In this document: in pieces, positions 26,090 to 34,965 of the stretch | Position numbering within the stretch: the stretch's first letter is position 1 | Layout of the letters: each line of letters begins with the position of its first letter | Source: JALORV01 sp963703945 | Lineage (GTDB): Bacteria; Pseudomonadota; Gammaproteobacteria; Burkholderiales; Burkholderiaceae_F | Reading direction: 5' to 3' | Length of the DNA: 64,000 nt | Assembly: GCA_963703945.1 (NCBI GenBank) | Contig: CAVPGM010000010.1 | Coordinates: 124,001 to 188,000, forward strand | Made by a program: the position numbers and the translations under genes | Notes under the pieces: model-generated | The model's database searches: none | What the model saw: the letters and a program-made list of their open reading frames with translations, nothing else | Told to the model about the DNA's origin: nothing

Positions 26090-27755
26090 ATGAAGCTGAA
26101 ACCAGTCGTCTGCGGCAACCGCTGTCGCCGCGCTCCTGCTGGCGGGCTGCGACCGACGCAAGGACGAACCGCCCCCCGTACCCGACCCGCAGTCGGTCCC
26201 TGCAACGGGTGCCGCGAAGACAGCTGCCGGCGAGAGCCACCTGCCACCGGGCATCGACTGGTTCGACGGCGACGTCGACGCCGCCTTCGCGGCCGCCAAG
26301 GCGGCCGACAAGCCGCTGTTCCTGTACTGGGGCGCCGAGTGGTGCCCGCCCTGCGCGCAGATCAAGTCGACGATCTTCAGCAGGCGCGAGTTCCAGGAGC
26401 GCTCGCGCCTGTTCGTGCCCGTCTACCTCGACGGCGACACACCCAGCGCGCAGAAGCACGGCGAGCGCTTCGGCGTGGTCGGCTACCCGACGATGATCCT
26501 GTTCAAGCCGGACGGCACGGAGATCACGCGCCTGCCGGGCGGCGTCGACGTCGCACGCTACGCCAGGATTCTCGACGTCGCGCTCGCCGACGCGCGCCCG
26601 GTCAGCGATATCCTTGCGGCCGCTACGCAGCGGCGGCGCGGTCACGTCGAACGACTGGAAGCTGCTCGCGTATTACTCCTGGAGCACCGACAACGGTCGC
26701 GTGCTGCCGGCCGACCGGCATCTGCGACACCTTCCGCGCACCTGCGCCAGCGCTGCCCGGCCGAATTGCCGGCCGAATGCGCGCGATTCTTCTTCGATTA
26801 CCTTGGCGCCGCTGCCGCATGCGTCGGAGCCGCGGCAAGCCAGCCACTCGACGGGCTCGAGCGCGCCGACGCTCGCCGCCGACTGCTGGCGACGTTGCCG
26901 TCGCCGGCGGTCCAGGCGGCCAACGTCGACAACCTGCTGTACGGCACCAGGGACGTGATCGGTGTGCTGTCCGAGCGACGGCACGCCCGAACGCACGCCA
27001 GCTCGACTCGCGCCTGGAGCGACGCGCTCGACCGACTCGGCGGCGAAGCCAGTGCCGCTGTCGGCGCCGGAGGAACTGCTGCGCGTTCGCGCGCGCGTGC
27101 ATGCTCGCGCAGACTCGACGCGCCCGGCGCACCGCTGCCGCCGGCGCTGCTCGACGCAGGCACGCCAGGCCGTCGCGCGCATCGATGCCGCGACGCCGGC
27201 CGGTTACGCGCGACAGGCGGCGATCAACGCAGCTGCGAACCTGTACTGGGAAGCCGGGCCTCGACGCCGAGGCCAACACGCTGCTGATCGCGGAACTCGA
27301 GAAGTCCAGAGCCGCCCTACTATTTCATGCTCGACCTCGCCGACCTCGCCGAGAAGGCGGGCCGCAAGCAGGAGGCGGTGGACTGGCTGGCCCGTGCCTA
27401 CGCGGGCGCGAAGGGCCCGGCCACGCGCTTCCAGTGGGGCTACAACTACCTCGTGGGCCTGCTCGAGATGACGCCCGAAGACGTGCAGGGCATCGAGCGC
27501 GTCGGGCTCGCGGTGCTCGGCGAACTCGACGGTTCGCCCGACGCTTTCTACCAGCGCACGCGCATGCGGCTCGAGCAGCTCGACACGCAAGCTGCTCGAA
27601 TGGGGCCAGACCGGTGCAGCCGCGCGAAGGTGATCGAGACGCCTGCGCGCGCGCACGGGCGAGATCTGCCGCAAGCTGCCGGAGGGCGACGCAGGCCGCG
27701 CGAACTGCGAGAGCTTCCTCAACCGCGAAAGCGCGCCGCCACTCAGGCCGCGTGA
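26090..27755 (+). pseudogene. Thioredoxin-fold lipoprotein, about 550 aa, frameshifted
   Basis: ATG 26090 (MKLKPVV) leads, after an indel, to a lipobox ALLLAGC and then DRRKDEPPPVPDPQSVPA. The thioredoxin domain has FLYWGAEWCPPCAQIKSTIF with the redox pair WCPPC, FVPVYLDGDTPSAQKHGERF and GVVGYPTMILFKPDG (the cis-Pro region). The C-terminal 300 residues are helical, ending with the MLDLADLAEKAGRKQEAVDW segment and NCESFLNRES. Several indels lie between 26,120 and 27,750. It probably works as a periplasmic disulfide or thiol sensor anchored to a membrane. It starts about 140 bases after hutI; the end near 27,755 is uncertain. Confidence 0.7.
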
Positions 27756-28312
27756 TCGCGTACTTGACCGCGGCACGCTCTGCCTCGCTGCGGCCATCGA
27801 TCACGTCCTGCGGCGTAGACGAAGTTCGCCGACGCGCCGCAGCCCGCATTTTTCCATCACGTGCTGCGAGGCGACGGTTGCCGAGCAGCGTGCGGGCCGA
27901 GATCCTTGCGAGCGCCCAGCCCGTCGAATCCGTGCGCGAGCAACGCGCGGGCGCCTTCGGTCGCGATACCCCGCGCCCCAGGCCGCGCGCCGGAGCCGGT
28001 AGCCGAGTTCGACGTGCTCGCGGCTCGATGCGGTCGTCGCGCAGGTGGAACCAGCCGAGGAACTCGCCCGTGTCGCGGCGCTCGGCGGCGAAGTACCCCA
28101 GCCCCGGCTGCGCCTCGTAGATGCGCGAACCAGCGCGGCAGGTACGTTTCGACATATGCCGAACGCGGGGTCGGCACGCCGTAGGTGATGTAGCGCATCA
28201 CCTCCGGATCCGAATCGAGTGCGACCAGCAGGTCGACGTCCTCCGGCGTGAATCGCCGCAGCCGCAGCCGCCCCGTCTCAAGTAGGATGTGCACGGTCAC
28301 AGGTCCATTCAC
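27743..28312 (-). pseudogene. GNAT-family acetyltransferase (RimJ/RimL-like), frameshifted
   Basis: Reconstructed protein of about 180 residues. It begins LLETGRLRLRRFTPEDVDLL, then DSDPEVMRYITYGVPTP, YFAAERRDTGEFLGWFHLRD (beta strands 4-5), GRGIATEGARALLAHGFDG (acetyl-CoA loop), SARTLLGN and a C-terminal AVKYAITRPEW. This is the usual order for RimJ/RimL-type N-acetyltransferases. At least three indels (near 28,130, 28,000, 27,890) break it, and the stop is inferred at 27,743. ATG 28312 lies seven bases from the divergent ltaE start; a GTG 15-18 bases further in may be the real start. Confidence 0.75.
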
Positions 28313-28319
28313 GCGTCCA

Positions 28320-29362
28320 ATGAGCGCCGAAGTCTACGATTTCCGCAGCGACAACGTCGGCGGCGTCGCGCCCGAGCTGCTCGAGGCCCTGGTGGCCGCC
28401 AACCACGGCACGGCCGCGCCGTACGGCGACGACGACTTCACGCGACGCGATGACCGCCCGGTTCCGCGCGCGCGTTCGAGCACGACGGGCTGGTGGCGTT
28501 CCCGCTGGCGACCGGCACGGGCGCCAATGCCGTCGCGCTGGCCGCACTCGCCAATCCCTACGGCGCGATCTACTGCCACGAGACGGCGCACATCAACGTG
28601 TACGAGTGCGGCGCGCCGGAATTCTTCACCGGCGCCAAGCTCGTCGGGCTTGCCGGCGACGACTACAAGCTGCAGGCGCCGACGCTCGACGCAGCGCTCG
28701 CGCTGGCGGGCCGCGGCAACGCGACGCGCGTGCAGCCGTTCGCGCTCAACCTGACGCAGCCGACGGATTTCGGCACGCTGTATTCGCTCGACGAGACTGC
28801 GGCGCCTGAGCGAGGTCGCGCACCGCCACGGACTGCTCGTGCATCTCGACGGCGCGCGCTTCGCCAACGCCATCGCCGCGCTCGGGCTGCACGCCGGCCG
28901 AGATGACGTGGCGCGCCGGCGTCGACGTCGTGTCGTTCGGGGCGACCAAGAACGGCGCGATGAATGCCGAGGCCGTGCTCGTGTTCGATCCCGCGCGTCG
29001 CTGCGCGGATGCCGTTCCTGATGAAGCGCGGCGGCCAGGTGGTGTCGAAGGCGCGCTTCGTGTCGGCGCAGCTCGAGCGTTACCTCGCCGACGACCGCTG
29101 GCTCGAACGAGCGCGCCGGGCCAACGCCAATGCGGCACGGCTCGCCCGGCGACTGCAGGCCATCCGGGGCGTCGAACTGAGCGGCACGGTCGAGATCAAC
29201 ATGCTGTTTGCGCGGCTGCCCGAGGCGGCGGTCGCTGCGCTCGATCGCGGACCGTTCCGGTACTACAAGCTCGGCCGCGAGCAGCGCTTCGTCTGCCGGC
29301 ACGACCAGGAACCTGCCGGCATGGAGCTGCTCGTCACCACCGTCGAACGGGCGCTCGCATGA
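28320..29362 (+). pseudogene. ltaE: Low-specificity threonine aldolase LtaE, frameshifted
   Basis: PLP enzyme that cleaves threonine or allo-threonine to glycine and acetaldehyde. Blocks: YDFRSDNVGGVAPELLEAL, AAPYGDDDFTRAMTARF, ATGTGANAVALAALANPYGA, CHETAHINVYECGAPEFF, LLVHLDGARFANAIAALG, the PLP lysine in VSFGATKNGAMNAEAV, MKRGGQVVSKARFVSAQLE and FRYYKLGREQRFVCRHDQE. About 347 residues. Indels near 28,445, 28,480, 28,800, 28,900 and 29,010. Its stop overlaps the start of the following secretin-like gene by ATGA (29359-29362), so the two are coupled. Confidence 0.87.
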
Positions 29363-30224
29363 GACGCGCGGCGCGCTCTGCAGTCATCGCGCGGGCACTG
29401 TGTGCCGGCCTGCTGGTCGCGGTGCTGTCCGGCGCACCTGGCGTGCGGGCGGAGTCGCTCGAGTCGATCCCGCTGCATTACCGCACTGGCGGAAGAGCTG
29501 CTGCCGATCCTGCAGCCGCTCGTTGCCGCAGGGTGCGGCCATCACCGGCACCGGCAACGTGCTGTTCGTGCGCGCGGATGCGGCGACGCTCGGGCAGCTG
29601 CGCGCAGCCGTCGCGAATCTCGACCGTGCGCCGCGCCAACTGCTGATCACGGTCGGCCAGTCCACGGGTGCGCAGGGTGGCGGCACTTCGGTGCGCGGCT
29701 CCGGCACGATCGGGTCGGGCAACGTGCAGGTCGGCGTCAATCAGCCACCCGCACCCAGCGCCGGGGGACGGGTCGTCGTCCGCAGCAGCACCGAGAGCGA
29801 CGACGTCAGCAACGTGTCGAGCGTGCGCGCACTTGAAGGCTATGAGACCTACGTGTCATTCGGGCAATCGCACCCGGTCACGTCCACGACGGTCACGGGC
29901 GGGGTGCACTATCCGGCGATCATCTCGCAGTCGACCGAGTTCCGCGACGTGCAGACCGGCTTTTACGCGACGCCGCGCGTCAACGGTGATCGGGTGACGC
30001 TCGAGATCTCGCCGCACCAGCAGCGATCGACAGGTGACGCTCATGGCGCGCCGGTGACGACTGGCGCGATTGCCACGACCGTGAGTGGAAGACTCGGCGA
30101 ATGGATGCAGATCGGCGGTTCCGCCGATAGCTTCGCTGGCTCCAACAGGGGAGTCGTCACCTGGGGAACACGTTCCAAATTGACGCAGTACTCGGCATGG
30201 GTCAAGGTGGAGGAGGTCCGCTGA
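29359..30224 (+). pseudogene. Secretin N-domain-like exported protein, frameshifted
   Basis: A signal peptide (VIARALCAGLLVAVLSGAP, cleavage near VRAES) is followed by a typical secretin N1-type block: SIPLHYRTAEELLPILQPLV, GNVLFVRADAATLGQLRAAV and NLDRAPRQLLITVGQ. The rest, in one frame, is glycine/serine rich (GAQGGGTSVRGSGTIGSGNV) and then beta-rich: YETYVSFGQSHPVTSTTV, SQSTEFRDVQTGFYATPRV and RVTLEISPHQQRS, ending SAWVKVEEVR. It has the N-domain and beta part of secretin relatives but, at about 287 residues, not a full pore. Two indels near 29,485 and 29,530. Translationally coupled to ltaE. Confidence 0.65.
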
Positions 30225-30259
30225 CAGCCCGCGGGAGCTGCCGGCAGACAGGACACCAC

Positions 30260-31211
30260 ATGGCAACCGAACCGAACCGCAGAATGCCATTGCAGGGCCT
30301 GACCATCGCGGTCGTGGGCGCGGGTCGCATCGGCTCGGAACTCATCCGCAATCTCGGCCTGATGGGCATTGGCCGCACCGACGTGTTTGAGCTGGAGCCT
30401 CGCGTCGCCGACCCGCTGCGCAGCCGCTACACGGTGTACGACGGCGATTTCTGGGACACGCTCACGCTGGCCCGCCTGCAGGGTTACGACTTTGCGGTCT
30501 GCACCGTCGACAGCCCCATTGCACGCCAGCGCATGAACCAGAAGTGTGTCGTGGCGAACGCCAACCTGGTCCTGGCGATGGACGGAAGGCACGCTTGCCA
30601 CAGTGGCTGCCTACCCTTTCGCGGCACAGCCGGACTCCGCCTGCTTCGAATGCGATTCGGCGCGCGCAGCCATTCCGATGCCGATCGCCACGCTCAGGCT
30701 GTCGGTGGAGGAAACCCCGGCCGCGGCGGGGCCTGCCACACGCATCGCGACGGCGAGTGTCGCGGGAGCATTGGCCGCCGCCCTGATCGCACGTATCGCG
30801 GCAGGTGCACACGGCTCGGTAGCGCGCCGCGCCACGCTCGACGCAACGCTGGGCCAGGGTGCCTCGCTTGAAATCCGACGCGACCCGCACTGCCGGCGCT
30901 GCGGGTCGTTGCAGCGACCGGTGCCGATCGTCCAGACGCGCAATCGTTGGGAGGCCCCCGCATCTGTGGCGCATATGTGCCCTGAGATGCTGAACCAGCG
31001 GCTGCAGCTCAGCGACGAAATCGAAGGCCTGCCGGCGGAATCCTGCTGCGTGCGCGAGCTGACCGCACGCTTTCACGGCGGCCCGATCCCGGCCAAGTTC
31101 GCGCTGGCGGAAGTCGGCGGCCGGACCGTCTGCCTCGACTTCGAAGAGCGCGAAGCGGGCCCGGCGCCCGCCGTGTCACGAGCGGCGGCCGGTCATCAGC
31201 CCGGCAACTGA
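30260..31211 (+). pseudogene. ThiF/E1-like adenylyltransferase-fold protein, one frameshift
   Basis: From ATG 30260: MATEPNRRMPLQGLTIAVVG, then GAGRIGSELIRNLGLMGIG, the ATP-binding Rossmann motif GxGxxG of E1/ThiF/MoeB proteins, and YDFAVCTVDSPIARQRMNQK. Two cysteine pairs, CFECD (about residue 130) and CRRCG (about 215), suggest a zinc knuckle as in ThiF. An unusual C-terminus follows (about 220-317) with CVRELTARFHGG. One indel near 30,590. No ubiquitin-like or ThiS partner and no JAB protease lies beside it. It starts 35 bases after the secretin-like gene, so ltaE, secretin-like and ThiF-like genes may form one transcript. Confidence 0.68.
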
Positions 31212-31214
31212 CTG

Positions 31215-31755
31215 TCAGGGCTGGGTGGGCGGTGGTGTTGCAGGCGCTGCCGTCGCCGCAGGCGCGGGCGCAGCCGCGGGTTCGACGCTGAGCCCCGAGG
31301 ACGGCCTGACCGGTTCGGGCGCGTTGATGATCTCGAAGCGGTCCGCGAAATAATCGGTTTCGCCGAAGCACGTGGTGGGCAACCCACGATGCTCCTGGTA
31401 GTGGATTCGCACCTGCTGGCCCACGGCCTTGTGCAGTTGCTCGGCCACGACCGGGTCGCGCACGCTGAAACTCCAGATCTGCGGCGCGACGCCGCCCACG
31501 ATGTATTGCGCCAGCTCGCCTTCGTACGTCTTGCAGATCCAGCCGCGCTTGGAGAATTTCTGCAGCACTCCGGCGCGTTCGCCTTCGGAGTAGCTCCACC
31601 ACAGCATGAACATCGTGTAGAGCCCGATCAGGACCAGCGCGCCGATCAGGCTGCCCCAGAAGAACGACCTGAAACTGCGACGCGGCGGCCTGGGCGGTGG
31701 CGTGGCTGCCGGCCGTCGTCGTCGATTGGCTGGCAGCGGCAGGCGTTTCGGCCAT
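31215..31755 (-). pseudogene. Single-pass membrane protein, about 180 aa, frameshifted
   Basis: ATG 31755 starts MAETPAAASQSTTTAGSHAT, then after an indel near 31,690 comes a membrane helix (FRSFFWGSLIGALVLIGLY and TMFMLWWSYSE). The soluble part reads RGWICKTYEGELAQYIVGG, PQIWSFSVRDPVVAEQLHKA and CFGETDYFADRFEII, and the tail is alanine/proline rich. The soluble part (KTYEGELA, IWSFSVRD, VRIHYQEH) matches a conserved proteobacterial family of unknown function with one N-terminal helix. Its stop is four bases from the convergent stop of the ThiF-like gene. Confidence 0.62.
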
Positions 31756-31832
31756 GGTCGGATCCCCTGGATCTTCGTTGATCGCGCGCCCACCCTGCGC
31801 GGCTGCGGATGCTACCAGACGCCGCGCCGCTC

Positions 31833-33348
31833 CTAAGGCGCGCCGCCATGAAGGACTCGATGCGTTCGACGAGGTAGGCATGGAACGGGTTGCTGCGCTG
31901 CCGGGTCAGCATCCAGTTCGGGACGTTCAGCACGCCGTTTTCGCCGCGGATCTCGATCCTGCCCAGTTGCACGTGACGGTTCGTCACTGCCGCGGCGTAA
32001 CCGTACAGGGGATCGTCGGGCGGAAACGGCAGCGCCACGTGCGACAGCGAGAACACGTTGCGCGGCCAGGCCAGGTCCAGCGGCCGTTCGGTCGTCGCCT
32101 TGCCGAGCGCAGGCGACCGCCGCTCCATGACCTGCAGCGTTCCGGCAGATGCGTTCGTGATCAGCGTCAGCGCGAACGGGCGCTGCGTCTGCGCCAGCAA
32201 CCTGCGCGTGAGCGGCGCCGGATCCGCAACCAGCATCGGTTGCACGACCGACAAGCGATTGACGTCGAACAGCACCAGTTCGTGACCGTCGGGCGCGAGC
32301 CGGCCGAGCAGCGAATCGATGACTGCGGGCGCCTGCACCGTCGAATCCACGGTCGAAACGAAGGCGAGGATCGGCGGCATGTCGCGCACCGGGCCCTTGC
32401 TCGCGATCGCAGCGACGCGCCTGGTGAGGCGGCTCGTGAGTCGCTGCGTCTCGCCCGCCGCGTTGAAGCTGAACGACTGGTACTTGTACGGGTCGACCTC
32501 TGCTTCGATCAGCTGCCACGCGGCGCGTCCGAAACCCTGCAGGTCCGACAGGCCGGTGCGAATGCGGCCGATGGCAGCGAGCCTGGTGATGCCGATCGCG
32601 GGCGAGATCAGCATCAGCCCCGCAGGTCGCGGCAGTGCGGCGTCAGTCCTCGCGTCGAGCGCGTAGCTGACGGCCAGCGCGGCACCGTTGGAGTAGCCGA
32701 TCATGTAGATGGGTTTCGACTCGCCCAGCGCGGCTCGCAGGTCACGCATCGCGAGCCTGGTCGCCGCCTCGAGGTCTTCCACTTCGAACCGTCAGCAATC
32801 CCGCAGGCGCGGTGCCGTGCCCCGGCAGGCGCAGGCCGACGACGCGATAGCCGCGCGCTGCCAGCGCCAGGCCGATGCTGCGCAGGCTGTACGGGCGAGT
32901 CCGTCAGGCCGTGCAGCAGCAGCACGCCGCCGATTGGCGTCGCCTGCCGGCTGCAGGACGAACGTGCGATTCCAGTTGAACGTCCCAGACGTTCGGGATC
33001 GCTGAGACTGCCCGGCATCGAACCGGTTGAAGGGCAGCCGGTCGGTAGCGCCGAGGTGCTTCGCTGATGTCAGTCCGGACTTGGTCCAGAAGCCGCTGCT
33101 CGCGTTCACGGTATTGCGCGAGCGTCGTGACCCGGCCGTCGGCGTAGTCGGCAGCGGTGAATTCGGTCGTCGAGACGCACGCGGTGCCAGGGCTTCAGCT
33201 CGGGCCCGGCCCACAGGAAATGCAGGTAGAACCCGAGGCCGACGAGCAGCAATGCCGTCAGCAACGAGCCCACCGTTCGGCCCAGCCAGCGCAGCGCTCC
33301 GCGCACGATCTGCTCCCCTGTGTTCCCGGAACCGGTCCAGCGAATCAT
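31833..33348 (-). pseudogene. Alpha/beta hydrolase with N-terminal membrane anchor, frameshifted
   Basis: ATG 33348 begins MIRWTGSGNTGEQIVRGALR and a membrane helix (VGSLLTALLLVGLGFYLHF). The hydrolase core follows: GVLLLHGLTDSPYSLRSIG (oxyanion region), GYRVVGLRLPGHGTAPAGL, and the nucleophile elbow YMIGYSNGAALAVSYAL (GYSNG). Later SPAIGITRLAAIGRI, PILAFVSTVDSTVQAPAV (catalytic Asp region) and NVFSLSHVALPFPPDDPLYG (His). About 500 residues. Indels near 33,180, 32,990, 32,900 and 32,790; the C-terminus near 31,840 is uncertain because two frames compete. Probably an esterase or lipase facing the periplasm; substrate unknown. Confidence 0.75.
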
Positions 33349-33380
33349 AGTCGGTTTGGCGCGCCTCTCGTAAAACCCGA

Positions 33381-34370
33381 ATGGTCGCGGCCCGCAATCG
33401 GCGCGAGCATTCAGTTCGATTGCCAGGTCGCCCGCGTGGGCGCGACGAACGGGAGATGCAACGAGTCACTGCAGCAGAGGCCAAGGCCGCGGCCACTACC
33501 GCGGCTTTGTCCGTATCCGGTTCGCACGCGCTCGACTTTGCCGATCGCCTGCGTGAAGCTGCGGATCTGTTGCACGCGCAGGGAGCCAACCCCTATCGAG
33601 TCGCCGCGTATCGCAAGGCTGCCGACACGATCGGCCGCTTGCCGGCCGACGAAATCGTGGGGCTCGTCGACCGCGAAGGGGTGGAGGGTCTCGACCGCCT
33701 GCCGCACGTCGGGCGAGGCATCGCGACAGCGATCATCGAAATGGTCCGCACCGGACACTGGTCGCAGCTCGAACGGTTGCGCGGCACCGCGGATCCCGTC
33801 GCGTTGTTCACGGTGGTGCCGGGACTCGGCCATCGCCTCGCCGAACGCATTCACGAAGAACTGCACCTCGATACGCTCGAAGGACTCGAACTGGCAGCGC
33901 ACGACGGCAGGCTCGAGAACGTGCCGGGTGTCGGGCCGCGCCGCGCCGCGGCGATCCGCGCCAACCTGCACGCCATGCTGGTGCGTGGTCGTGACGTCGG
34001 CACGGCGCCGCCGGCCGCCCTGGGTCCCGTGCCCGCGGTCGGAGCGCTGCTGGCGATCGATCGCCAGTACCGCGAGCAGGCGACGGCCGGCACGTTGCCG
34101 ACGATCGCACCGATTCGCTTCAATCCGGCGCAGGAAGCGTGGCTGCCCGTGCTGCACGCCGAGCGCGACGGGTGGCAGTTCACCGCGCTCTACTCCAACA
34201 CGGCCCAGGCGCATCAATTGAAGCGCACCCGGGACTGGGTGCGGATCTTCCACTACGACTCGGAGAACTCCGAGGGCCAGCACACCGTCGTCACCGAGAC
34301 GCACGGACCGCTCGCTGGCAGGCGCGTCGTGCGCGGTCGCGAGGCCGAGTGCCGCGCGCACTACGCCTGA
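33381..34370 (+). CDS. Helix-hairpin-helix protein with PolX-like N-terminal domain, no polymerase palm
   Basis: One intact frame. Residues about 50-190 match the 8-kDa and HhH region of family X DNA polymerases: FADRLREAADLLHAQGANPY, RVAAYRKAADTIGRLP, LPHVGRGIATAIIEMVRTG, VVPGLGHRLAERIHEEL and NVPGVGPRRAAAIRANL. The catalytic palm with its aspartate triad is absent. In its place is a C-terminal domain of about 110 residues (FNPAQEAWLPVLHAERDGW, DWVRIFHYDSENSEGQHTVV) that I do not recognise. ATG 33381 gives 329 residues; ATG 33456 (MQRVTAAEAK) is an alternative. A DNA-binding role, perhaps in repair, is inferred. The end overlaps the convergent NlpC/P60 gene by ten bases. Confidence 0.8.
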   Translation: MVAARNRREHSVRLPGRPRGRDEREMQRVTAAEAKAAATTAALSVSGSHALDFADRLREAADLLHAQGANPYRVAAYRKAADTIGRLPADEIVGLVDREGVEGLDRLPHVGRGIATAIIEMVRTGHWSQLERLRGTADPVALFTVVPGLGHRLAERIHEELHLDTLEGLELAAHDGRLENVPGVGPRRAAAIRANLHAMLVRGRDVGTAPPAALGPVPAVGALLAIDRQYREQATAGTLPTIAPIRFNPAQEAWLPVLHAERDGWQFTALYSNTAQAHQLKRTRDWVRIFHYDSENSEGQHTVVTETHGPLAGRRVVRGREAECRAHYA

Positions 34371-34907
34371 GGCAACGACGCCTTCAACGGGGTGACGACT
34401 CGAGGCGCGGACCTGCGCCGGGTCCGTCCGGAAACAAGCCGTCCAGCGCCCGCGAAGCGCTCGCGATAGTACGGATCGTCGAGGCTCGCTTCGCTCACGT
34501 TCCTGCCAGTCTGTGGCGCGTGCACGAAACGTCGCTGGCCCGTGTAGATGCCGACGTGCGTCACTTCGCGGCTGCCCGGAACCAGCCGGAAAAAGACGAG
34601 ATCGCCCGCACGCAGCGCCGTCGGGATCGACCTTGCGCGCAGCAGCGAACTGCGCCGCGGCCGTGCGTGGCACGCTGATGCCCTCGCGTGAGTGCGCGTA
34701 ACTGACCAGGCCGCTGCAGTCGAAGCCGCGAGCGGGATCGGTGCCACCGTAGCGATACGGCGCGCCCACCTGGGCAAGCGCCTGCTGTGCGATCACCGCT
34801 CCCATACCCTGCTGCGATGCGGTCGATTGCTCGCTGGCCGCAGGTTCGGACGGCACGCCCGGGCGGAACGGGGTGCACGCGCTCGCCAGCAGCGCCAGCA
34901 CCAGCAC
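34361..34907 (-). pseudogene. NlpC/P60-family lipoprotein peptidase, frameshifted
   Basis: A cell-wall hydrolase of about 180 residues. The N-terminus is a lipoprotein signal (LVLALLASAC, lipobox LASAC) starting at GTG 34907. The NlpC/P60 domain has the catalytic cysteine in DPARGFDCSGLVSYAH, histidine in GSREVTHVGIYTGQRRFVHA and the third polar residue nearby. Indels near 34,625 and 34,410 or so shift the C-terminal part (RAGDLVFFRLVPG) to another frame. Family members such as Spr/MepS cut peptidoglycan cross-links. The start codon is uncertain; no ATG precedes the lipobox in frame. Confidence 0.82.
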
Positions 34908-34965
34908 TGCACAGCGCCTGCTGCAGCGAGCGATGGCGTTGGCAATCCTGGCTCACCGGGCGTGC

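Noticed and set aside
31697..33067. Plus-strand open frame of 456 codons
   Set aside because: It is antisense to the alpha/beta hydrolase, whose motifs (GYSNG, LLLHGLTDS) are clear on the minus strand.
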